From an uncultured Bacteroidales bacterium (GTDB lineage Bacteria; Bacteroidota; Bacteroidia; Bacteroidales; UBA932): a stretch of 64,000 nucleotides of DNA. The notes under the pieces are model-generated. The model had not been told where the DNA came from and ran no database searches. It was given only the letters and a program-made list of their open reading frames with translations. The stretch lies in assembly GCA_947630665.1 (NCBI GenBank), contig CANRID010000005.1, forward strand, positions 30,167-94,166. Reading direction: 5' to 3'. How positions within the stretch are numbered: position 1 is the stretch's first letter; each line of letters starts with the position of its first letter. This document shows positions 44,759 through 51,770 of the stretch, piece after piece. Made by a program: the position numbers and the translations under genes.

Positions 44759-46181
44759 AATCACATATTCCAGACGGTTATTCCTTTGGTTAGTCGGATA
44801 CTCGATATTATTGGTAGTCTGCGTCCTGTTTTTCCAGTATAAGCGAGAAAAAGATTTTAAGGCAGAGGAACTGAACGCACAGTTGCAGGTTTTGAATGAA
44901 CGTATCATACACCGGCTTGAAAATGAAAACTTCGACATAAACACAGTAAATGTCGATGACTTTAAGGATTTACGTGTTAGCATAGTCGATTCTTCCGGTC
45001 AGATTATTTATGACAATTCGTTAGATGCGCTGCCTAACACCAATCATCTCCGACGGGAGGAAATTTCAGAGGCAATTCGTTCCGGTGCGGGTTATACCTT
45101 ACGCCGACATAGCGAAAGCACCGGAGAAACCTATTTCTATTCTGCACGAAAGGGGGCTAACGGAATTATTGTACGCACTGCCGTGCCTTATTCTGTCTCT
45201 TTGAACGGACTTCTGCAAGCGGACAAGGGTTTCTTATGGTTCCTTGCCGGGCTTACAATCATCATGTGTACGTTAGGATATTTTGCGACCCGCCGAGTCG
45301 GTCTGCATATCCGGCGGCTTAAACTCTTTGCCGAAAGTGCGGAGAAAGGAAACAAGATATATGACGATGAACCTTTTCCCCATGATGAATTAGGAGATAT
45401 ATCAAACCATATAGTCCGTTTGTACGCTTCCCTTCAACAAGTTATTTCGGAGCGAGACAGGGAGCATAGCGCTGCGCTCCATGAACAACAGGAAAAAGAA
45501 CGTATCAAAAAGCAGCTCACCAATAATATTAACCATGAACTCAAAACGCCGGTGGCATCAATACAGGTGTGTATAGAAACATTATTGAACCACCCGGATA
45601 TGAACGAGGAGAAGCGTACGGAGTTTTTAACGCGCTGTCTCGCAAACAATCAGCGACTACAACAACTGCTGTCCGATGTATCCCTGATAACACGTATGGA
45701 GGACGGGGCAAAATCCATTGTCAGAGAACAAATCGACCTGACGGAAATTATCCGTAACGTTGTGGAAGAAAGAACGGAAGCCGCAGAAAGGCACGGCTTT
45801 ACCATTCAAAATGATGTTGTAAAACCAATGGAGATGAAAGGCAGCCGCTCACTATGGGAATCCGTTTTCTTTAATCTGATTGATAATGCCATTTCTTACA
45901 GTGGCGGCAATAAGATAACCATTGCTCAAATACCCGGCAGCAATCAAAAAATCATTCTTACGTTATGCGACAATGGTTGTGGCGTGGCAGAGGAGCATTT
46001 GCCCCGGCTTTTCGAGCGGTTTTATCGAGTGGACAAGGGGCGTTCACGTGCAGCGGGAGGAACAGGTCTCGGACTTTCCATCGTTAAAAACGCCGTACAA
46101 TTGCATGGCGGTTCAATTACAGTGTCTAATAATCCGCATGGCGGTCTTTGTTTTAAGATTATATTAAATAGGGATTTATGA
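44742..46181 (+). CDS. sensor histidine kinase (PhoR-like)
   Basis: 479 residues. TM1 near residues 12-30, a periplasmic domain of about 125 residues, TM2 near residues 158-178 (GFLWFLAGLTIIMCTLGYFA). H box NNINHELKTPVASIQVC holds the phosphorylated His; N box NLIDNAISYSGG; G boxes DNGCGVAEEHLPRLF and GGTGLGLSIVKNAV. Its start lies inside the response-regulator gene, so translation is coupled. The signal is unknown; phosphate limitation is inferred from the neighbouring transporter. Confidence 0.9.
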   Translation: MASWGKITYSRRLFLWLVGYSILLVVCVLFFQYKREKDFKAEELNAQLQVLNERIIHRLENENFDINTVNVDDFKDLRVSIVDSSGQIIYDNSLDALPNTNHLRREEISEAIRSGAGYTLRRHSESTGETYFYSARKGANGIIVRTAVPYSVSLNGLLQADKGFLWFLAGLTIIMCTLGYFATRRVGLHIRRLKLFAESAEKGNKIYDDEPFPHDELGDISNHIVRLYASLQQVISERDREHSAALHEQQEKERIKKQLTNNINHELKTPVASIQVCIETLLNHPDMNEEKRTEFLTRCLANNQRLQQLLSDVSLITRMEDGAKSIVREQIDLTEIIRNVVEERTEAAERHGFTIQNDVVKPMEMKGSRSLWESVFFNLIDNAISYSGGNKITIAQIPGSNQKIILTLCDNGCGVAEEHLPRLFERFYRVDKGRSRAAGGTGLGLSIVKNAVQLHGGSITVSNNPHGGLCFKIILNRDL

Positions 46182-46262
46182 AAGAGAAATTATTGCCGGA
46201 GCCATTCTTATTAGATTAGGAGGCATACTGATGATTCTCAAATAAACTTCATAAAAGCTCAA

Positions 46263-46295
46263 TCTTTTTGAAATCTTTTTGAAATGTTTTTGGCG
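46263..46295 (+). repeat. three 11-bp direct repeats upstream of the phosphate transporter
   Basis: TCTTTTTGAAA at 46263-46273 and again at 46274-46284, then TGTTTTTGGCG at 46285-46295, head to tail with exact 11-base period. PhoB/OmpR-family dimers bind 11-bp direct repeats, so this is a candidate operator for the response regulator encoded just upstream. Confidence 0.55.
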
Positions 46296-46338
46296 CTTGT
46301 TTGCACTGAAAAATAATGCAAAATTAAACGACAAAAAC

Positions 46339-48618
46339 ATGGACATTCTTTTTTTATGCGTCATCATTTTCCTTTTCCTCTTGGCGGTGTTTGATTTGTC
46401 GGTAGGAGTAAGCAATGATGCAGTGAACTTTCTGAACTCTGCTTTGGGAGCGAAAGCGGCTTCGTTCAAACGAATCCTGATTGTTGCATCGATAGGGGTT
46501 TTCATCGGAGCGGCAATGAGTAACGGAATGATGGATATTGCCCGACACGGCATTTTCCGACCGGAACATTTCTCGTTCTATGACCTTATCTGTATCTTCA
46601 TGGCGGTTATGGTTACCGACATTATCCTGCTTGATATCTTCAACTCATTGGGTATGCCGACATCGACCACAGTCTCAATGGTTTTCGAGCTGCTTGGCGC
46701 TACATTCGTGATCGCCCTTACCAAAATGGCAGGTGAAGTTGACCTCGGTTTTGCCGAACTGCTCAATACAGAAAAAGCATTATCGGTAATTTTAGGGATA
46801 TTTCTTTCTGTGGCAATCGCCTTCTTTTTCGGAACAATAGTGCAATTCCTGTCCCGAATGGTTTTCACATTCGAGTATAGAAGCCGTTTGAAGTGGAAAA
46901 TAGGAATTTTTGGAGGTATATGCGCTACCGCAATCGTATATTTTCTTCTGCTAAAAGGTGCGAAAGACCTTACTTTTATGACTCCGGAGGTTAAGGCATG
47001 GATTAAAGAAAATACACAGATCATTCTTGGCGGATGCCTCGTATTCTTCATAGTCATCATGCAGTTGCTTCACTGGTTGAAGGTCAATGTGCTGAAAGTA
47101 ATCGTCCTTATGGGTACTTTTGCTCTAGCCATGGCTTTTGCAGGAAACGACCTTGTAAACTTCATTGGTGTTCCTCTCACCGGGCTTGCCTCCTATCAGG
47201 ATTATATTGCCAATGGTGGGGGGAATGCACACGGCTTTTTAATGGGTTCTCTTAACAGATCGTCAAATACACCTCTTTATTTTCTCATCGGTGCAGGGGT
47301 AATAATGGTTACGTCACTTGCTACATCGAAGAAAGCCCGTAATGTTTCTAAGACAGAAATCGGTCTTGGCTCACAGTACGGTGGTGATGAGATGTTCGGT
47401 TCATCAAGAATTGCCCGCAAGCTCGTGCGTTGGGTTCTTTCCATATCGGCACGGATAAGACGTATAACTCCATTTCGTGTACGACGTTGGTTCAATCGTC
47501 GTTTCAATGTTGATGAAACGATAATGGAACAGGGGGCTGCCTTCGATCTCATTCGTGGTTCTGTCAATCTTGTACTCGCCGGAACACTCATCGCACTTGG
47601 CACATCATTAAAGCTGCCCCTTTCCACAACATTCGTAACATTCATGGTGGCTATGGGCACATCGCTTGCCGACAAGGCATGGGGACGTGAGAGCGCGGTC
47701 TTTAGAGTTACCGGCGTCATCTCTGTTATAGGGGGTTGGTTTATCACCGCCGGTGCCGCGTTCATCGGCGCAGGAATAATTGCCCTCGCAATGTATTACG
47801 GCGGTCATTCGGTTATGGTAGCACTGGCAGCTCTTACTATTTGGCTCATTATTCGGAGCAACCGGCGTTTTAAGGAAAGACAGAAAGAGGAAGAAGGAGA
47901 TACCTTGTTTCAGACGGTCCTCACAACTGATGACAAACAGAAAACATGGAGTCTCACATTGCTGTATATTGTTGAGCAACAGAGAGAGTTTATTGAATAT
48001 GCTCGAAAAATTTACAGCGATGTAACCGAGGCTTTCATAAAAGAAAATACCGGCAGATTGTCAAAAGCCGATAAAAGTCTGGAAATGGAAAAACGGATAC
48101 TGAAAAATGCCAGACGAAAAGAGACCCTTTGTATCCGTCGTGTCTGTCACGAAACCGCAATAGAGAAAAATGCATGGTTTCATTTGAGCAACAACTGTTG
48201 TATGAGCATTCTCTATAATCTCCGACGCATAAATGAGGTGTGCAAGGAGCATGTGGAAAATAATTTCCTTCCTTTGCCACCCCGATATGTGAAGGAATTG
48301 GAGATGATCCGTACACAGATTGATACTCTTCTCAACGACACCATTACCCTTATGGACACCGGAAGTATGGAAGCAATCCCGACACTCCGTCATCGCGGAG
48401 ATGAAATGAAGGATATGGTTTCAGACACCTATCATCGTCTGTTCGACCAGTTCCATGACGGTAATCCCACTACAATGACCGTGCTCTACGTCTATATCAA
48501 CATTCTTCAGGAAACACGGGAAATGACATCATCATTACGAAAATATCTTCGGGCATTTGCCAAACTCCATGATTCCGAATTCCGTTCACGAATAACTCCT
48601 GCTGTCAGCCCTGCATAA
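46339..48618 (+). CDS. PiT-family inorganic phosphate transporter
   Basis: 759 residues from ATG 46339 (MDILFLCVI); an ATG at 46279 would add 20 polar residues and overlap the direct repeats. The PiT signature occurs twice: DLSVGVSNDAVNFLNSALG near the N terminus and AGNDLVNFIGVPLTG in the middle. About 10-12 membrane helices are followed by a C-terminal soluble helical domain of about 230 residues (from residue 530) that resembles the PhoU-like tail of Bacteroidetes PiT proteins. It would import phosphate with a cation. Preceded by the two-component genes. Confidence 0.9.
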   Translation: MDILFLCVIIFLFLLAVFDLSVGVSNDAVNFLNSALGAKAASFKRILIVASIGVFIGAAMSNGMMDIARHGIFRPEHFSFYDLICIFMAVMVTDIILLDIFNSLGMPTSTTVSMVFELLGATFVIALTKMAGEVDLGFAELLNTEKALSVILGIFLSVAIAFFFGTIVQFLSRMVFTFEYRSRLKWKIGIFGGICATAIVYFLLLKGAKDLTFMTPEVKAWIKENTQIILGGCLVFFIVIMQLLHWLKVNVLKVIVLMGTFALAMAFAGNDLVNFIGVPLTGLASYQDYIANGGGNAHGFLMGSLNRSSNTPLYFLIGAGVIMVTSLATSKKARNVSKTEIGLGSQYGGDEMFGSSRIARKLVRWVLSISARIRRITPFRVRRWFNRRFNVDETIMEQGAAFDLIRGSVNLVLAGTLIALGTSLKLPLSTTFVTFMVAMGTSLADKAWGRESAVFRVTGVISVIGGWFITAGAAFIGAGIIALAMYYGGHSVMVALAALTIWLIIRSNRRFKERQKEEEGDTLFQTVLTTDDKQKTWSLTLLYIVEQQREFIEYARKIYSDVTEAFIKENTGRLSKADKSLEMEKRILKNARRKETLCIRRVCHETAIEKNAWFHLSNNCCMSILYNLRRINEVCKEHVENNFLPLPPRYVKELEMIRTQIDTLLNDTITLMDTGSMEAIPTLRHRGDEMKDMVSDTYHRLFDQFHDGNPTTMTVLYVYINILQETREMTSSLRKYLRAFAKLHDSEFRSRITPAVSPA

Positions 48619-48707
48619 TTATCTAAGGTAAAAAATGACACTTCCTTTACCGATAAAACTCCACGAGTTGCCAGAAAGCCAATGCCGGGAGATGTAAATG
48701 TGATGAT

Positions 48708-48887
48708 ATGGGTGCAGGAACATACTGGCAGACATCGCGCTGGCATATCGAGGGCGAATATATGCGTAAAAACTATGCTCACAATTCATTTACTCCCGTA
48801 AACGCAGTGGAAGCCTTTAAAAAGGGGGTCGTACCGTCTATATCTGAACAGAATAAAATTGTGTTAGAACTCGTCGCACATTTCTGA
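48708..48887 (+). pseudogene. remnant of a phosphate-selective porin (OprO/OprP-like)
   Basis: In frame from ATG 48708: MGAGTYWQTSRWHIEGEY then MRKNYAHNSFTPVNAVEAF, ending at a stop at 48887. The segment GEYMRKNYAHNSFTPVNAV matches the C-terminal barrel of Bacteroidetes phosphate-selective porins as I remember them. The rest of the protein is missing. Its place after PiT and a PhoBR-like pair fits a former phosphate-uptake cluster. Confidence 0.5.
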
Positions 48888-48937
48888 TATTTGCATTATT
48901 ATTTCAGCGAATATGGAACCGTGGGTATATAATTTTT

Positions 48938-48968
48938 TTTGCATTTGAGATTTTATTTATTAATTTTG
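48938..48968 (+). promoter_or_regulatory. metYX-thrA-asd promoter
   Basis: -33 TTTG at 48938-48941 and -7 TAATTTTG at 48961-48968, spaced 19 bases. Predicted start near 48975, so the leader is about 375 bases. Confidence 0.65.
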
Positions 48969-49015
48969 GGGTTCGGATAAATCCGCAATAATTATTCTTA
49001 TTGTCTATAAAAGAA

Positions 49016-49117
49016 ATGCATAGCAGCTCTCATATCGTTGATATCTTCTCTTCATCCGTCCGGATGGCCGGTATGGTGCGCACTATGTGCATGATGTCCA
49101 TGCGAATGCATCGCTAA
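49016..49117 (+). CDS. methionine-rich leader peptide
   Basis: 33-residue frame starting MHSSSHIVDIF and ending RMAGMVRTMCMMSMRMHR. Seven Met codons fall within its last 17 codons, including a Met-Cys-Met-Met-Ser-Met-Arg-Met run. It begins about 40 bases after the predicted transcript start and lies upstream of metY, metX, thrA and asd, all on the way to methionine. The bias towards the pathway end product is the mark of an attenuator peptide that stalls ribosomes when charged Met-tRNA is scarce. The start of the methionine codons near the stop fits that. Confidence 0.7.
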   Translation: MHSSSHIVDIFSSSVRMAGMVRTMCMMSMRMHR

Positions 49118-49146
49118 GATGCTACGCTTTATTTATCCCCAATTTC

Positions 49147-49183
49147 AAAGGGCTTGTATAGAGGAAATACGGGCCTTTCTATA
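49147..49183 (+). terminator. candidate attenuator hairpin of the met leader
   Basis: AAAGGGCTTGTAT (49147-49159) pairs with ATACGGGCCTTT (49167-49178): 12 pairs with one bulged G and two G-U, then a weak TCTAT tail. An alternative pairing TATAGA/TCTATA (49157-49162 with 49178-49183) competes with it. The T-run is poor, so termination is less sure than at the leu site. Confidence 0.45.
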
Positions 49184-49213
49184 AAAAACGAAAAGATTCG
49201 TTTTCAATTATTT

Positions 49214-49314
49214 TCCCGACAGGAAACCCGGTCTTATGAGACTCATCTCCGGAAGCGATGAATCCGTCAGATGACCGGAAAACAGCGGAAGAATGGTGCG
49301 AAACCCTGTCGGGA
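49214..49314 (+). ncRNA. candidate structured RNA element before metY
   Basis: A perfect 10-bp long-range stem, TCCCGACAGG (49214-49223) with CCTGTCGGGA (49305-49314), closes an arm with CCGGTC/GACCGG (49228-49233 with 49273-49278), CATCT/AGATG (49244-49248 with 49269-49273) and CGGA/TCCG (49250-49253 with 49263-49266). It is 35 bases upstream of metY. It does not match the SAM-I, SAM-II or SAM-IV consensus as I know them. It may be a riboswitch or a stability element. Confidence 0.4.
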
Positions 49315-49348
49315 CCCGAATTCAAAAAAAATTTAAATAAAAAATATC

Positions 49349-50629
49349 ATGGATAGTTATAGATTCGAAACATTGCAGGTACATGCCGGACAGGAACCCG
49401 ATCCCACTACCGGAGCATGTGCAACCCCTATTTACCAAACGGCGGCTTACGCTTTCAAGAACGTGGAACACGGCCGCCGCCTGTTCGCTTTAGAAGAAGC
49501 GGGCAATATTTACAGCCGTCTGAACAATCCTACCGTAGGAGTGTTCGAAAAAAGAATCGCCGCCCTGGAACAGGGAACGGCCGCCGTAGCCGCCTCCTCC
49601 GGGATGAGCGCACAATTTCTGGCCATTCAGAACATCTGCGAGGCGGGCGATAATTTCATCAGTTCCGTATCGCTGTACGGAGGCACCTATAACCAGTTCA
49701 AAGTCACTCTTCCCCGTATAGGCATAGAGGTACGATTCTCCGATTGCAAAAAGAAGGAAGAGATCGAAAGGCTCATCGACGGAAAGACCAAAGCGGTCTA
49801 TGTAGAAACCATCGCCAATTCGGACCTTTCCGTACCCGATTTCGATATGCTCCGGGAACTCTGTACCCGGCATAAAATCCCGCTGATTGTAGACAATACC
49901 GTCGGATGCTGCGGATATCTTTGCACCCCGGCCGTTTACGGAGCCAACATCGTTACCCATTCCGCCACCAAATGGATAGGCGGCCACGGAAATTCCATAG
50001 CGGGCATTCTGGTGGATTGCGGCAATTTCGATTGGGGCAACGGTAAATTCCCCCGCTTTACCGAGCCAACGCCCGCTTATAAAGGGTTAAGCTATTGGGA
50101 ATGTTTCGGCAATACGGCATTTGCCGTACGGGCGAGAGGGGAAGGCCTGCGCGACTACGGTTGCTGTCTGAGTCCGTTCAACGCCTTTTTGATGCTTACC
50201 GGCGTGGAAACCCTCTCGCTGAGAGCGCAACGCGTATGCGACAATGCACTGGAATTGGCCCGCCGGTTGGAAAAGCATCCGAAAGTGGAGCATGTCAATT
50301 ATCCGGGATTGGAAAGCCATCCATCCCATGAAACGGCGAAAAAATATCTCCGGAACGGATTCGGCGGCATCATTACGGTAGATCTGAAGGCCTCCCGCGA
50401 AGATACGGCCAAATTTGTGGACAGCCTCCGCCTCTTTACCCTGCTGGCCAATTTGGGAGACAACAAATCCCTGATCGCGCATCCGGCTACCACCACCCAT
50501 GCACAACTCACAGACGAGGAACTGCTTAAGGTGGGGATCAAACCCGGCACCCTGCGTCTGTGCATCGGGATAGAAAACATCCAAGACATCGCAGCCGATT
50601 TCGAGCAGGCACTTGAAACAATCCGATAA
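49349..50629 (+). CDS. metY: O-acetylhomoserine sulfhydrylase
   Basis: 426 residues, PLP enzyme that makes homocysteine from O-acetylhomoserine and sulfide. Seen: YSRLNNPTVGVFEKRIAALE, ASSGMSAQFLAI, DNTVGCCGYLCTP and the PLP Lys in HSATKWIGGHGN. Cys/Met metabolism PLP-family, direct-sulfhydrylation type, by length and motifs. First gene of metY-metX-thrA-asd. A-rich sequence precedes the start, with no Shine-Dalgarno. Confidence 0.92.
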   Translation: MDSYRFETLQVHAGQEPDPTTGACATPIYQTAAYAFKNVEHGRRLFALEEAGNIYSRLNNPTVGVFEKRIAALEQGTAAVAASSGMSAQFLAIQNICEAGDNFISSVSLYGGTYNQFKVTLPRIGIEVRFSDCKKKEEIERLIDGKTKAVYVETIANSDLSVPDFDMLRELCTRHKIPLIVDNTVGCCGYLCTPAVYGANIVTHSATKWIGGHGNSIAGILVDCGNFDWGNGKFPRFTEPTPAYKGLSYWECFGNTAFAVRARGEGLRDYGCCLSPFNAFLMLTGVETLSLRAQRVCDNALELARRLEKHPKVEHVNYPGLESHPSHETAKKYLRNGFGGIITVDLKASREDTAKFVDSLRLFTLLANLGDNKSLIAHPATTTHAQLTDEELLKVGIKPGTLRLCIGIENIQDIAADFEQALETIR

Positions 50630-50641
50630 TGAAAATCTGCC

Positions 50642-51724
50642 GTGGAAAAACGCATTTTTACATATAACCGTCCTTTTGTCCTCGAGTGCGGCGGCGTATT
50701 GCCCCGGATAGAAATCTGTTATCATATTTCCCGGGAATATCCGCATACGAATGAATTTCCCGACGGGACCCGGCCCAAGCCACACAGGAGCTTGACGGAA
50801 CCTCCGCAGCGGAGTGACAAAAAAACGGTTTGGATCTGCCATGCACTAACGGCCAACTCCGATCCTTCCGAATGGTGGGACACCTTAGTGGGTGAAGGCA
50901 AATTTTTCGATCCCCGCAAATATACTATCGTATGCGCCAACATTTTGGGTTCGTGCTACGGGACTACGGGGCCTGCCAGCACCGATCCCCGGACGGGCCG
51001 GCCTTATCTGCTGGATTTTCCCCGAACCACCATACGGGATATCGTGGCCTGCCATGAGCTGCTGAGAGAGGAACTGGGAATAGAACGGATCGATCTGCTG
51101 ATCGGCGGTTCGGTAGGCGGCTTCCAGGCATTGGAATGGAGTATCATCCGCCCGGAGATTATCCAGACCTTGGTAATTCTGGCCAGCAATGCCCGCATCA
51201 CTCCCTGGGGGAACGCCTTCAACGAATCGCAGCGGATGGCCCTGTACTCCGATGCCTCCTTCGAAAGTCAGGAAGACGCCGGGGGAGGCTCCCGGGGGCT
51301 GGCCGCGGCCCGGTCTATCGCCCTGCTCTCTTACCGCAGCTACGAAGGGTACAACCGTTCCCAGCGGGAGGAGGATCCCGACAAGCTGTTCGACCACAAG
51401 GCCTCTTCGTATCAACGGTACCAGGGAGAAAAACTCCGGCGGCGTTTCAACGCCTATTCCTATCTTTCCATGCTCAATCTCACCGACAGCCATAATACGG
51501 GCCGCGGACGCGGAGGCGTGGAAAAAGCGTTGCAGACCATCCGGGCCAGGACCGTCTGCATAGGGATAGACAGCGATATCCTGTTTCCGTACCCGGAACA
51601 GGAATATATCGCCTCGCACGTGCCGCACGGAGAATTCCATCTGATTACCTCCGCTTTCGGACACGACGGATTCCTGCTGGAATGGAAACAGATACAAGAA
51701 ATTATCGGGAAGGCGAGATTCTAA
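50642..51724 (+). CDS. metX: homoserine O-acetyltransferase
   Basis: 360 residues starting with GTG, 12 bases after metY. Alpha/beta-hydrolase fold: nucleophile Ser in LIGGSVGGFQALEW, Asp in GIDSDILFPYPEQ, His in AFGHDGFLLEW. Also ANILGSCYGTTGPAS, which is typical of MetX. It makes the O-acetylhomoserine used by MetY. The N-terminal region (DGTRPKPHRSLTEPP) is a charged insertion not usual in the family. Confidence 0.93.
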   Translation: MEKRIFTYNRPFVLECGGVLPRIEICYHISREYPHTNEFPDGTRPKPHRSLTEPPQRSDKKTVWICHALTANSDPSEWWDTLVGEGKFFDPRKYTIVCANILGSCYGTTGPASTDPRTGRPYLLDFPRTTIRDIVACHELLREELGIERIDLLIGGSVGGFQALEWSIIRPEIIQTLVILASNARITPWGNAFNESQRMALYSDASFESQEDAGGGSRGLAAARSIALLSYRSYEGYNRSQREEDPDKLFDHKASSYQRYQGEKLRRRFNAYSYLSMLNLTDSHNTGRGRGGVEKALQTIRARTVCIGIDSDILFPYPEQEYIASHVPHGEFHLITSAFGHDGFLLEWKQIQEIIGKARF

Positions 51725-51770
51725 CGGCAGAATTAAAAGAATATTAATCTGAGAAATAAAAATAACGGAT

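Larger units (their letters stand above)
48619..49348. other. 730-base region between PiT and metY
   Basis: It holds the porin remnant (to 48887), then the met promoter (48938-48968), the Met-rich leader frame (49016-49117), a hairpin (49147-49178) and a long-range paired element (49214-49314). So it is a decayed gene end followed by a leader RNA of about 375 bases. Confidence 0.6.

Noticed and set aside
46182..46245. Short frame reading REIIAGAILIRLGGILMILK after the kinase gene
   Set aside because: Looks a little like the last helix of a small membrane protein, but it is too short and has no start or partner.
46176..46553. Minus-strand frame overlapping the PiT start
   Set aside because: Antisense to the PiT N terminus, which carries the conserved signature; no independent support.
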